This document shows positions 9,401 through 17,694 of a stretch of 64,000 nucleotides of DNA, piece after piece (the first letter of the stretch is position 1; each line of letters begins with the position of its first letter). The notes below the pieces were generated by a model. The model made no database searches and was not told the DNA's origin. It saw nothing but the letters and a program-made list of their open reading frames with translations. The DNA lies in assembly GCF_002902965.1 (NCBI RefSeq), contig NZ_CP026109.1, positions 620,001-684,000 of the forward strand, read 5' to 3'. Origin of the DNA: Paraburkholderia hospita. Lineage in GTDB: Bacteria > Pseudomonadota > Gammaproteobacteria > Burkholderiales > Burkholderiaceae. The translations under genes and the position numbers were made by a program.

Positions 9401-10182
9401 TGGACGGTCGGTCCCACAACGATTGCGTCGGGGGGAGCTACCGACTGCAGCCTTGCGGCGATGATTGGCGCTTCTCCGACGATCGCCCGGTGATCCAGCG
9501 AAGATCCAGCGCCAATCGCGCCGGCGACGACAAGTCCCGCTTCGATCCCGATCCGCGCCTGCAGGCGCACGCCGTACTGAGTTTCGATGAGTTCGTTGGC
9601 CTCGCGAAGCGCCGCTATGGCAGCGAGGGCGGAAAGTACTGCACGTATTGCATCGTCTTCGTGCGCATTCGGATAGCCGAAATACACGAGTAGGCCGTCG
9701 CCGATATAAAGCGCGATATGGCCTTCATGAGCCTCGATCGCGCGTGCGCAGGCTTGATGGTAGACCCCTAGCAGACGTCGCATGTCCTCTGGATCGAATC
9801 GCTCCGCTAGCGCTGTCGAATCGATGAGGTCGATGAACATCACTGTGATTTGCCGCCTCTCGGCCTCGACGGCTTCTGATGCGGACGACGAAGGCAAGTC
9901 TCCACTTTGCGCCGCCCGCCGGAGCGAATGTGTGTGGACATCGTTCAGCGCCGCAAGTCCTTTTGCAAGTCGCTTGCGATCGCCAAGCGTAAGGCCGAGT
10001 TCCTTCAGATCGCCCTCGGAAAGATCGCTGAGCACATCCCAGTCGATCCCTTGCGAGGTGAACTTTGCAGCGTACGCGCCGAGGCCAATCTGCGCTAACC
10101 ATATCGTCAGATCGTCGGTCATTGTGGATCTCTGGAGCACCCGTCCAACGTTATCATCGGCGCGGCAGCGCAACTTGTCCAT
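6499..10182 (-). CDS. SAM domain, class III nucleotide cyclase domain, AAA ATPase and TPR protein
   Basis: A 1227-residue multidomain signalling protein. In order: a SAM-like domain (about residues 20-85, LTIWLAQIGLGAYAAKF, LSEGDLKELGLTLGDRKRL); a class III adenylate/guanylate cyclase catalytic domain (about 115-300) with ITVMFIDLIDST carrying the first metal-binding Asp and ALYIGDGLLVYFGYP carrying the second; an AAA/STAND-type ATPase with Walker A (LLTGEPGIGKS) and Walker B (VLVVVEDAHWID); then a long C-terminal region of TPR-like helical repeats. This architecture is common in Rhizobiales and Burkholderiales; ligands are generally unknown and cyclase activity is unproven for most. ATG 10182 is preferred because of the strong GAGGAG eight bases upstream; ATG 10122, directly before the SAM domain, is the alternative. 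It is probably cytoplasmic, with no membrane segment seen. Confidence 0.9.
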   Translation of the reverse strand: MDKLRCRADDNVGRVLQRSTMTDDLTIWLAQIGLGAYAAKFTSQGIDWDVLSDLSEGDLKELGLTLGDRKRLAKGLAALNDVHTHSLRRAAQSGDLPSSSASEAVEAERRQITVMFIDLIDSTALAERFDPEDMRRLLGVYHQACARAIEAHEGHIALYIGDGLLVYFGYPNAHEDDAIRAVLSALAAIAALREANELIETQYGVRLQARIGIEAGLVVAGAIGAGSSLDHRAIVGEAPIIAARLQSVAPPDAIVVGPTVQHLIEGSFELENLGWRELKGVTGPVRVQRVLAQADTIDRFEIRTIHGMTPLIGRAAELDMIRRRWKQSVDGEMRCVLLTGEPGIGKSRLLRALCEGMSKDAHTIVSLHCSAHYRNSPFWPVQRWLQRTFGVAPDASDASNLQRLEAGIARLGVDVDETLLVLTILLGIPTGARHPAIDTSSPSFKRRTLDLLVALLETSTRVQPVLVVVEDAHWIDPSSLEFVRLVVELLVSARLLVLITARPEFEPGWTYPHLVQLNLDRLSRRDCAAMIERLTGGKQLPDLVRDQIVSKTDGVPLFVEELTKVILQSDLLEDAGVGYELKRAPQAIAIPDTLQGSLLSRLDRLEPAVKETAQVAATVGREFGRKLLGLIASRSEDELQESLDRLIAAEIIVPASGKLAEGDTYLFRHALIQEIAYQSLLLARRRHYHALIAAALEEHYPDIVERQPELIAQNFAAADLPDRAIGYWQRAGERALAGAAYDETIAHVQRGLELISRCSCSEADRARHLLSLLLTRGRAELRLAQREAIATFREAARIAREQKLTSYLVQAALEFDTAETFLEGSGDESLSLLKEALTLIGTEESVERCRLLSRLVRTVHMTGAREQSIEFAEEAVALARRLNDLPSLFDALACELMHVGALPLPANRFQERESVLLELRQMAEDLGDAHTIGHACARCLAGYLEIGEVDRFESALERYRQIATSGQHFVDKWCVTGAQAMRAILVGDFSEAEHKTRDSLHMAQNADANLATGVHGMQMFAIRREQGRLAEVAPIFKRFVDEHSEDATWRPGFMLICSDLGFEAQARDNLVRLAESESSIPVDSKRLVTLTYLAEVAARLRDVEHAGRIYALLLPFQDQVVTVPVFTLCCGSAARFLGMLAHALGDWSAAERHFEYALRMDERLRAWPWLAHGRHEYALMLAARNGIGDRARAQDLLSMAAATAKKLKMFALVERIAGAQTGTGLKG

Positions 10183-10678
10183 GCGGTTTCGCTCCTCGTT
10201 ACGGCGAGTATCCAGACAGGCGTGTGCGATTGGACTTATTAAGTAGGCGCAACGAACATTGCGACTTGGCCGGTATCGACTCCTCACATGTCCGGTCCGC
10301 GACCGACTTCCTGCATGCGTAACCGCTCTATTGTTAGTGCCTCTTCGTCTTCGACAATCGAATGGCCGGTGACTTGGGCAGAGCCGACGTCTGAACGTCC
10401 AAGCGTCCGGTAAAGCGAATGACGCTTCCTGGCCGGTAGTACCCGTTCAGACCAGATGCCAGTGAGCAGCCATTGAGGATCTCAACGACCGCTTCGCAGA
10501 GCGTTCTCGAATTGGTACTACCGGCCAACAGCCGCCGTTCAACGGGAGCATCACAATGACCGCTGTCGGTGGGCGGCCGGTGCGTTCTGTCATTGCGTTG
10601 GCAATGCGCCAGTTCTGGATGCTCGAGACCATCGAAACGGCGATGATATGAGTTTGCTGTTCTGACCAGAAAGCAATT
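10183..10678. other. Intergenic stretch, no gene seen
   Basis: About 500 bases between the cyclase-domain gene and the 3' end of the interrupted MFS gene, both on the minus strand. Short frames here lack ribosome binding sites and known motifs. The cyclase promoter should lie in the right-hand side of its own upstream region, that is within 10183-10330. Confidence 0.4.
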
Positions 10679-11884
10679 TCAGGGCTTGCGCCTTGCCACG
10701 CTTGGCGCGAAGCGGCACATTGCCAACGGGAGAACGGCCAGAACGGCTCCGCCAAGGAATGTGGCAGAGGCGCCATGCCGATCCCACAACCAGCCGGCGA
10801 TGACGCTCGCAAGCAGCATGCAGATTCCGCACGCAAGATTGAAAACGCCGAACGCCGTGCCTCTTAGCGATTGCGGGGCCGTTTCCGCGACCATCGCGGC
10901 GAGTATGCCTTGCGTGAAGCCCATATGCAGGCCCCACAGCGCGATGCCGATATGAACGGCGATGATCGATGCACTCGCGCCCAATACCAGGTCCGCCGCG
11001 ATCAGCATGACGATTCCGAGCGCAAGCAGAACGCGGCGGTCGCTTCGATCGGAGACGACTCTGGCGGGATCCGCACTGAGCGCGTAGGCGAGACTCATGA
11101 CGACCATGACGCCGGGAATCCAGGCGATATTGATGCCCGTCTGCTGCGCGCGCAGTACTAGAAATGCCTCGCTGAACCGCGTGAGCGTGAAGGCAGCGCC
11201 CATCGCTACGACGAACCATTAGCGGCCCGAAAATTCCCGCAACGCCGCCCAGCGCAGCGGCGACTGGAAGCGGCGAGACTCGTGTTCGTGCGCGGGCTCC
11301 TCGATGCCGAACACGATCACGCCGAAGGCGATCACCGCGGGCACGACAGCAAACCAGAGGACCGTACGAATGTGATCCGAGAACAGGAGCATCAGTCCGA
11401 TTGCGACAAGCGGTCCGGCGAACGCACCGATCGTATCCATCGATTGTCTGAGGCCGAAGCACGCGCCTCGAATCTCCGGCGGCGCGACATCGGCGACGAG
11501 CGCGTCACGTGGCGCACTGCGAATGCCTTTGCCAGACCTGTCGATGAGGCGCGCTGCCACGACGACCGCAGACGTAGCTGCCAGGGGAAAAAGCGGTTTG
11601 GAAAGCGCGGCCAGTCCATAGCCGAGCAACAGCAGCGGCTTGCGCCTGCCAAGCCAGTCGCTCACGGGGCCCGAGAAGATCCTCACGATCATCGCCGTCG
11701 CCTCGGCAGCCCCTTCGAGCACGCCACGCGCACTCATGCTCATGCCCATCGTGGTAACAAGAAATATGGGTAGCAGTGCGTGAATGAGTTCAGACGAAAG
11801 ATCCATGAAAAGGCTGACGAGTCCCAGCATTCGCACAGCGCGAGGAACAGGAATGCGTGCATCGGAGCGAGTCTCAGATCTCAT
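10679..11884 (-). pseudogene. MFS transporter interrupted by one in-frame TAA
   Basis: The reading frame encodes a 12-helix major facilitator over 402 codons. The first half contains MDLSSELIHALLPIFLV, the loop motif GPVSDWLGRRKP and RSGKGIRSAPRDALVAD; the second half contains LAYALSADPARVVSDRSDRRVLL and GFTQGILAAMVAETAP. The two halves are in the same phase and are separated only by a TAA at 11221-11219 (codon 222), where relatives carry an ordinary residue between SGR and WFVVAMG. A single base change therefore explains the break. The second half could restart at ATG 11203 but half a transporter should not work. It lies 11 bases downstream of the DUF2127 gene, also broken, so the whole operon appears dead. 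Relatives are putative multidrug or small-molecule exporters. Confidence 0.85.
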
Positions 11885-11895
11885 CGTTTTCTATC

Positions 11896-12379
11896 TCAAA
11901 TGCCGCTTCGCAGATATCGGTACTCGTCCCACGTAAGGGCGATGACAACCATGTCCAGTGCCGTCACCAGCAGTAGCCAGATCGAATGGGTGTATGTGTA
12001 ACGATAGCCCTAACAGCGCGAAGACAACGATCGAGACGGGAAAGTGCCAGAGCCTCTCGCGCAGCAGGTCGGCCACGAGCCAAAGCTTGATCACCCCGTG
12101 ACCCATCAGATAGAGTCCGGCGAATCGCTGGGAGTCAACGGACAGGTGCTGCACGATGTGAAGAAGGACGTTTGCTACCGGATCGTGCGGATCTTCAGCG
12201 AACTCATCCCGGGTGACCCAAAGCGCCAGCACCAGGAAATACCGTTGCGGCACCAGGCAGGTGGCGACGCCGGCCACCATTTCCGCAAGCGCAAAGATTG
12301 CCTTGAGCCACAGGCCCAATTCGAAGATCCGGTGCAGGCTCTTCTCATTCGGGAGCCACCGCGTAGCCGACTCACGCAT
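11896..12379 (-). pseudogene. DUF2127 membrane protein with C-terminal frameshift
   Basis: The N-terminal part (RIFELGLWLKAIFALAEMVAGVATCLV, then GLYLMGHGVIKLWLVADLLRERLW) is typical of DUF2127 four-helix membrane proteins. Near 12010-12020 the frame changes: the ATG-initiated frame continues as ALLGLSLHIHPFDLATAGD, whereas the adjacent frame gives the expected family ending YTYTHSIWLLLVTALDMVV and then IALTWDEYRYLRSGI before TGA at 11896. One base has been lost or gained. The gene starts at 12379 and ends 11 bases before the interrupted MFS gene. Family function is unknown. Confidence 0.8.
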
Positions 12380-13330
12380 TCGCGGTCCCCGGTTCTGCGA
12401 TTTCGTCGCGTTTGCCGGATGCTCGTTGCACGGCTGTGGTCGAAATGGACCGCACCTGGTGACCGGGCATCTATTCGGTAGCCGCCATCACCGATGCACC
12501 GCCACTATCGGGCTGTGGTCGGGCAGGAGCGGACGATCGACATCCCTCTCCGAAACCTCCGCGACTTCTCGTCGATACGTGTAACCCGTTCTGGGCGGGC
12601 CTAACATAAACTTCTGACATCTCATTTTCGGGAAAGCGAATGTTTCGTTTCTTGAATTCGGGAAATAGAACAATGAATTGTATTCTCTCAATCTTAGGTT
12701 TTGATTAAGAGGTGGACGCATTTCATGGTATTTGATGTATATTTTTATATTTCGGTAAGCATTACGTGAATCATTCGATAAGATCATTAAAGAAGGCATT
12801 ATTTCTTGTTGCAATGTCTTATCCAGTCAATGAACGGATCAGGTGCCAGGCGTTTTCCCTGACCTTCGATGTTCTTCCGGCCGCGTTTTTCTCTGCTCAC
12901 TGAAATTCACGCTTTCTACTCCATAACCTAGCCTTACAGAGCCGCGAGACCAAGGCGAAGTACAGCATGTCAATGTCTACACGGTAACTTGACCGCAGGC
13001 TGTTCCCAGTCAAGCACCACTTTCCGCAATTCCACCAACGATATAAATGAATGCGGCAATGCCGCATAAGTTCTGTTGTCGACGTGCTTGCATCGCTTCT
13101 CATTGTTATTCAGCGTCTTAAACGGGAATCCAACATTACGAAAGTATCGACAGGCAAGTGCATGAATATTTCGTTATCCATACATTCATTCGTATCTCTC
13201 TATATAAACCATCAAATTATTTTCTGTGCATTCTTGTCACTCCTTCCTCATCCTTACCACCGGAACGAAGCACTGCACACAGCACTCAAGCGTTTCTCTC
13301 ACCTGTTTTGCTGCTCAAAGGAGCCGACTG
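12380..13330. other. AT-rich intergenic region with small dyad
   Basis: Nearly 1 kb without a supportable gene. The parts 12600-12830 and 13080-13240 are much richer in A and T than the rest of the window. A perfect 17-base dyad (ATGCGGCA-A-TGCCGCAT) lies at 13051-13067, possibly an operator or short hairpin. The promoter of the lipoprotein gene at 13331 should be in the right-hand part, and AAAGGAG at 13317-13323 is its ribosome binding site. Confidence 0.5.
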
Positions 13331-14476
13331 ATGAAAAAACCGTTACTGGCCGTTCTACTCGTGGCGACGGCCGTGCTTGCAGCGTGCGGAGGAGGAGACA
13401 ACTCCACTTCGACGCCGACTTCATCGACACCCGCCCCCGCGCCGTCCAAGCTGTTGACGACCATCGCCGTGCCAAATTCCACGACGCCGGCGTTCAGTTT
13501 CGATATCGGCTACACGGAAGCAGGCAGGTACTATCTGGCGGACCGAAACAACAAATCCGTCGACGTCGTCGATACGAAATCGAACACGCTGATCGCGCAA
13601 ATTACGGGAGGTTTTACGGGCGCAGGCGCGAGCACGGATGCGTCCGGGCCCGACGGCATCGTCGGTGTGACGGGAACGAACACGCTGTATGTGGGCGACG
13701 TCGATTCGGTGAAAATCGTCGATACGGCCGCGATGAAAACGGTCAAGACGATTCCGATCAGTACGTCAGGTTCGCGCGTCGACGAAGGCTGTTACGATCC
13801 CGACGATCATCTCGTCATGTTCGCAAGCCCGGGTGAGACGCCGCCGTACGTCACGTTCATCTCGACGACGACGCAAGCAGTCGTATCGAAGCTGACCTTC
13901 ACCGGCTCATCGGGACTGGAAGCTTGCACGTATGACGCGGCGTCGAAGAGTTTCCTCATCAACAACGACGGAACGACGGCTAATCCGACGGGCGAACTCG
14001 ACGTCATCACAGCCAGTTCCGTCGCATCGGGTACGCCTGCTGTCAGCAAGGCATTTTCACTCGGCAAATGCGAGCCGTCTGGCATTGCACTCGGGCCTAA
14101 CAGCGATGTGCTGATCGGCTGCGATCCGTCCGCGGGTAATCCGCTGATCACGTTGATTCTCGACCGCAACACGGGGGCCCAACTTGCGTCGATACCCTTT
14201 GGCGGAACGGACCAGGTCGCATACGATCCCGGCTCGAATCGCTATTTCCTGCCGGCGCGCCATTGGGTGACGAGCGGAACGGCGGCGGCATCGGGCTTCA
14301 CACCCCAGATGGGCGTGATCGACGGCGCGACGCGCAAGCTGCTCTATACCGTCGCGGTAGGCACCGGCGCGCACTCGGTTGCAATCGACAGCGGCCTCGG
14401 CCAGGTCTATGTGCCGTTCCAGCCAGGCGCCGCCGCGTTTCCGAACGGCGGAATCTCGGTCTTCGCGACGAAGTAG
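13331..14476 (+). CDS. Beta-propeller (YVTN/SMP-30-like) lipoprotein
   Basis: A 381-residue predicted lipoprotein. The N-terminal signal sequence ends in a lipobox VLAACGGG with the acylated Cys near residue 19, followed by a Ser/Thr/Pro linker. The rest is built of repeated blades (YYLADRNNKSVDVVDTKSNTL, NTLYVGDVDSVKIVDTAAM, PQMGVIDGATRKLLYTV, HSVAIDSGLGQVYVPF) as in YncE/SMP-30-type propellers. It should be anchored to the outer membrane facing the periplasm; the ligand or substrate is unknown. Start ATG 13331 has AAAGGAG seven bases upstream. It stands alone downstream of a long AT-rich region. Confidence 0.8.
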   Translation: MKKPLLAVLLVATAVLAACGGGDNSTSTPTSSTPAPAPSKLLTTIAVPNSTTPAFSFDIGYTEAGRYYLADRNNKSVDVVDTKSNTLIAQITGGFTGAGASTDASGPDGIVGVTGTNTLYVGDVDSVKIVDTAAMKTVKTIPISTSGSRVDEGCYDPDDHLVMFASPGETPPYVTFISTTTQAVVSKLTFTGSSGLEACTYDAASKSFLINNDGTTANPTGELDVITASSVASGTPAVSKAFSLGKCEPSGIALGPNSDVLIGCDPSAGNPLITLILDRNTGAQLASIPFGGTDQVAYDPGSNRYFLPARHWVTSGTAAASGFTPQMGVIDGATRKLLYTVAVGTGAHSVAIDSGLGQVYVPFQPGAAAFPNGGISVFATK

Positions 14477-14753
14477 TCGAGTCCTCACGTAGACGGTCTC
14501 TGCACGAGATTCCGGTCGTCGTAGTGTTCAGCCAGTGGACAAGAAATTGTGCGCTGGCTTTTTCGCTTCATCGACATATGACTGGTTGACTGTTGTGGCG
14601 TTATACCGCGCAGCGTCGGCGCGCAGTGTAGTCCGTCCGAAAGGTTGTCCAGCGACAATGGGGCAGGCATCGCTGCTCATACGCCGAGCAAGGTGTTGCA
14701 GCCGCCTTTTCCAAGTCGGTCTTTCCAACGCCTCGATTTCTGGAGCATTTGTC

Positions 14754-15143
14754 ATGGACATGCAGCAACTGATTTCTGAATTTCTCGCGTCGGAACATGG
14801 GAGTCAGGCAACCCAGGCACTAGCCGATCAAGGTATCAATGCCGACGACGCCCAGCAGATGCTGGGACAGGTGGCCGAGACGGCGCATGCTCACGTGGAG
14901 GAGCAGGGTGCCGGCCTGCTGGGCGAGCATCCGGGCAAGAGCTTCTTTGCGGCGTTTGCCGCTGGGCTGGTCAAGGGCGATGGCGTTTTCAAATCGCTCG
15001 AAGAAGGCGGAGAAGGCGTTCTGACCGGTCGCGTGGCCGAATCGCTGGCGGCACGTATGGGCATCGATCCATCGACTGCATCGACGATCGCGGCCGCCGC
15101 TACGCCTTATGTGGTTGCGTTTCTCAAGGAAAGGCTCGGCTGA
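14754..15143 (+). CDS. Small alpha-helical protein, possibly DUF937/YidB-like
   Basis: A 129-residue acidic, alanine-rich protein with predicted amphipathic helices and no signal peptide. QQLISEFLASEHGSQATQALADQGINADDAQQML and RVAESLAARMGIDPSTASTIAAAATPYVVAFLKERLG resemble the repeated helices of DUF937/YidB-like proteins, whose role is unknown; the match is from general pattern only. Start ATG 14754 has GGAG nine bases upstream. The gene converges with the membrane protein gene at 15267, with a hairpin between them. Confidence 0.7.
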   Translation: MDMQQLISEFLASEHGSQATQALADQGINADDAQQMLGQVAETAHAHVEEQGAGLLGEHPGKSFFAAFAAGLVKGDGVFKSLEEGGEGVLTGRVAESLAARMGIDPSTASTIAAAATPYVVAFLKERLG

Positions 15144-15201
15144 ATCGTTGCGCCTCGCGGCCTGATGTCCGTCGACCGGGTTCATCGCGGGGCGCTGTTT
15201 G

Positions 15202-15225
15202 CGTCCGCTCGTCAGCGAGCGGACG
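15202..15225. terminator. Hairpin between convergent genes (bidirectional terminator candidate)
   Basis: Perfect ten-base arms CGTCCGCTCG / CGAGCGGACG around the loop TCAG. It lies 58 bases after the stop at 15143 and 41 bases after the opposite stop at 15267. There is no long T run on either side, so the terminator role is inferred from position. Confidence 0.6.
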
Positions 15226-15266
15226 TTCGAATCCCATGAGACGCCGGAATCGGATGCGCGGATGTG

Positions 15267-15635
15267 TCAAGACGTTCGAACACTCTTGCTGCGCATCTGG
15301 CCGACTGAAAGCCATACCGCAGACACGAGAAAGTAGACGGCGCCGACGGCCGCATAGCCTGCCACTCTGACAGTCGCAAGTTGCAATGGCGTGCGGGCCT
15401 GCAAAAGGAAAAACGCTCCCGCCAACGCCGATTGCCCGCCGCTCAGGATCATTGCCCATTGCGCACCGAGGTGCTGCCAGCGGCGGACGGCAGTGGCGAG
15501 CTGAAGCAATCCCGCGAGTACGGCCCAAATGCCGAATATGCCCAATACCCAGTTCAATCGCAATGCGGTGATTACAGCAATTGTTGTGGTGAGACTGATG
15601 ACGACGTTCATCGCCTGGGTACGATTGTCAGCCAT
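15267..15635 (-). CDS. DUF308/HdeD-like membrane protein, probably lacking its N-terminal half
   Basis: From ATG 15635 the 122-residue product has three or four hydrophobic helices (VVISLTTTIAVITAL, WVLGIFGIWAVLAGLLQLA, WAMILSGGQSALAGAFFLL, VAGYAAVGAVYFLVSAVWL), the pattern of HdeD/DUF308 membrane proteins. The same frame remains open upstream to 15773 and includes DALANYIDASRSGG directly before the Met, which looks like continuing protein rather than leader. Family members are longer at the N-terminus, so this is probably a 5'-truncated copy whose first helices are missing. Function unknown. Confidence 0.6.
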   Translation of the reverse strand: MADNRTQAMNVVISLTTTIAVITALRLNWVLGIFGIWAVLAGLLQLATAVRRWQHLGAQWAMILSGGQSALAGAFFLLQARTPLQLATVRVAGYAAVGAVYFLVSAVWLSVGQMRSKSVRTS

Positions 15636-15868
15636 TCCTCCGCTACGCGAAGCGTCGATGTAATTGGCCAGCGCATCGCATGATGGACCACGCGATAACA
15701 TATGTCGAGCCACACATCGCGAAACGGGGTAAACGGTGTTCGATGACCGATGTGGTCTCGCGTTGGCGAGCAAGTCGCGGACGGTCGATTCGACTAGCGC
15801 ATCGATAGTCTCGTCAGGTTGCGATCGTCGGAGCGGGACGGCTGCGCATCAGCCCACGCACGACTGAC

Positions 15869-16732
15869 CTACAGCAATTCCCGGTCGCGCGGATTCGCCG
15901 TCTGGCGGGTTGTCAGCGGCGATAGCGCGTCGAAGCGTCCCTGTCGCTTTCCGTGCCAGGCCGAAATTGCCTCTGCAAGATCCTGGGTGTCGAAGATGGA
16001 GCTCTGCAGCAACGCCATGTGTCGCAGAGATTCGGACGTACTATGATCGCGCGCGAAGTTGATCGCAGTCTTGCACCCGGCAACGGCCAGCGGAGACTTG
16101 GACGCGATGATTCGGGCCAGCTCCATAGCATCTGCGAGCAGCGCCTCGGCATCGGGCAACACGGCATTCACGAGGCCGACTGCTAATGCACGCTCGGCGC
16201 TCAACCGTTCACTGGTGTAGGCCATCTGGCGGGCCACGCCTGCCGGAATGATCTTCGGCAGGCGCTGGAGCACACCCAGATCAGCCGTCATGCCGAGCTC
16301 GGTTTCCTGAAGTGCGAAGAACGCATCGGTCGTGCAAATGCGAATGTCGCAGGCAACGGCGAGATCGAGGCCTCCGCCGATGCAGCCGCCCTGAATTGCG
16401 CAGATGACGGGGAACCGGACTTGATCGAGAGTATCGAGGCAATCCATCAGATTTCGCAACGCGCGCTGGAAGCTCAATCGAGCGCGTGGACTGCTGCTGT
16501 CAAACAGATCCGTTGTGCCGGCAAACACGTCGAGCGCCATGCCGGCCGAAAAATGCTTTCCAGTGGAACTGATGACGAGGGCACGGGTGTCGCCCGCGTC
16601 ATCGAGCGCCAGGACGGAGTCGCGCAACCCGCTAAAAAAGGCCATACCCATCGTATTGAGCCGGTCGGGACGGTTCAGCTCGAGATGTGCGATGCCGGAT
16701 TCGTTGCTGATGTGAAAATACTCGCTTTGCAT
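15869..16732 (-). CDS. Enoyl-CoA hydratase/isomerase family, dienoyl-CoA isomerase-like
   Basis: A 287-residue crotonase. The oxyanion-hole glycines are in AIQGGCIGGGLDLA (about residues 112-125), and the CoA-binding loop is GKHFSAGMALDVF (59-70). The catalytic region reads LQETELGMTADLGVLQRLPK with Glu143 and Asp151 eight residues apart, as in delta(3,5)-delta(2,4)-dienoyl-CoA isomerase (ECH1), whose Glu/Asp pair shuttles protons; ordinary hydratases have Glu-Glu instead. This suggests double-bond isomerisation of a CoA-bound ring-cleavage or unsaturated fatty-acid intermediate. It is cytoplasmic. It lies on the same strand downstream of the TetR at 17086 and may belong to the aromatic regulon further upstream. 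Confidence 0.85.
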   Translation of the reverse strand: MQSEYFHISNESGIAHLELNRPDRLNTMGMAFFSGLRDSVLALDDAGDTRALVISSTGKHFSAGMALDVFAGTTDLFDSSSPRARLSFQRALRNLMDCLDTLDQVRFPVICAIQGGCIGGGLDLAVACDIRICTTDAFFALQETELGMTADLGVLQRLPKIIPAGVARQMAYTSERLSAERALAVGLVNAVLPDAEALLADAMELARIIASKSPLAVAGCKTAINFARDHSTSESLRHMALLQSSIFDTQDLAEAISAWHGKRQGRFDALSPLTTRQTANPRDRELL

Positions 16733-17085
16733 GGATAGCCTCGAGAAGTCTGTCGTCAGTCTGCGGCGACTTTTCCGGTCAGTAGCCAATGGGCGACTGG
16801 TGCGATTCGGGTTCGCTGCGGCAGTCGAGTTGAAACGCCGCGCGCGACAACGCAATGGTTGCGCACAAGCCGGGTCGATGTGCGCAACGCCTTTCACGTC
16901 GTTGACTCCAATCAAGAGGACCGCTACCGCTTCGCGTCACGAAATATGTGCCCAGCCCCGGGATCGCCGCCGACGCCTGAGTGAACTGCTGTTTGCCATC
17001 CTGAAACAAATTCGTGCCACGGAGCTGTCAACCAGTTGCCGTTCGCGCTCTGTCGGCAGTGACCGATGCGCGGTATTTGATCCGA
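16733..17085. other. Intergenic stretch, no gene seen
   Basis: About 350 bases between the crotonase start and the TetR stop on the same strand. It should contain the crotonase promoter if the two are not co-transcribed. No conserved motif was found. Confidence 0.4.
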
Positions 17086-17694
17086 CTACCGCTGCAATAC
17101 GCACGAAAGAAATCCGGCAAGGACCGTCTGCATCACCTCGTCGTTCACCATCTGCGGATCACACATTCTGAAGAACTGCATACCATCGCACAGACTCACC
17201 AAGCCGAGAGCGAGCGCGTCCACCTGCAGGGGCAGTCGTCCGCCCTCGCACTCCGAAACGGTGCGAATGTACGCTCTGACCTGGTCGAGCTTTTCATGCC
17301 GAAAGACGTTAAAGCGTTCCTGAAACTTTGCGTCCCGGCAGCCGAACAACCTGGCTTCGACCCAAAGCGGGAAACCGTCATGTTCAGAAAACTGCCGCCT
17401 GAAGTATTCGATGGCACGCGCCTTCATCTGCTCGCGGGTGCCAACCTTTTCCACAATCGCCCGCTGTTTGGCCTGTGCGCTATCGTGGTCCCGGCGAAGC
17501 AACTCAAGCAGCAGTTCCGGCTTACCATCGAAATTCGAGTAGAACGCGCCGCGCGTGTAGCCGGCTGCCTCGGCGATGTCCTCAACGCTCGTTGCGGCCA
17601 ATCCCTTTTTGACGAACATCATCCGCGCAGCCTCAAGCAGATTCTCAAGCGTCTGCTCTTTGCGCTGTATGCGTGTCAGGCGTTCCCGCTTCAT
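17086..17694 (-). CDS. TetR/AcrR family transcriptional regulator
   Basis: A 202-residue one-component regulator. The DNA-binding helix-turn-helix is seen as LENLLEAARMMFVKKGLAATSVEDIAEAAGYTRGAFYSNFDGKPELLLELL (about residues 16-66), followed by an all-helical ligand domain. Start ATG 17694 (MKRERLTRIQRKEQ) places the HTH at the usual distance from the N-terminus. It belongs to a different subfamily from the TetRs at 28173 and 35640 (which share GARRKRETR and FESKE). It lies downstream of the molybdenum-enzyme genes, about 330 bases from one copy of the 30-bp GACATTAAA element. Confidence 0.88.
   Translation of the reverse strand: MKRERLTRIQRKEQTLENLLEAARMMFVKKGLAATSVEDIAEAAGYTRGAFYSNFDGKPELLLELLRRDHDSAQAKQRAIVEKVGTREQMKARAIEYFRRQFSEHDGFPLWVEARLFGCRDAKFQERFNVFRHEKLDQVRAYIRTVSECEGGRLPLQVDALALGLVSLCDGMQFFRMCDPQMVNDEVMQTVLAGFLSCVLQR

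Noticed and set aside
11083..11203. Second half of the MFS gene as an independent gene starting at ATG 11203
   Set aside because: It is in the same phase as the first half, starts in the middle of a helix and lacks a ribosome binding site; a single nonsense mutation is simpler.
12897..13103. 68-codon minus-strand frame in the AT-rich region
   Set aside because: Trp/Cys/Arg-rich composition unlike real proteins of this genome and no start signal.
15221..15240. GTTCGAATCC resembling a tRNA T-arm
   Set aside because: The preceding 80 bases do not fold as a cloverleaf (no D-arm or anticodon arm), and the adjacent sequence is a terminator-like hairpin.
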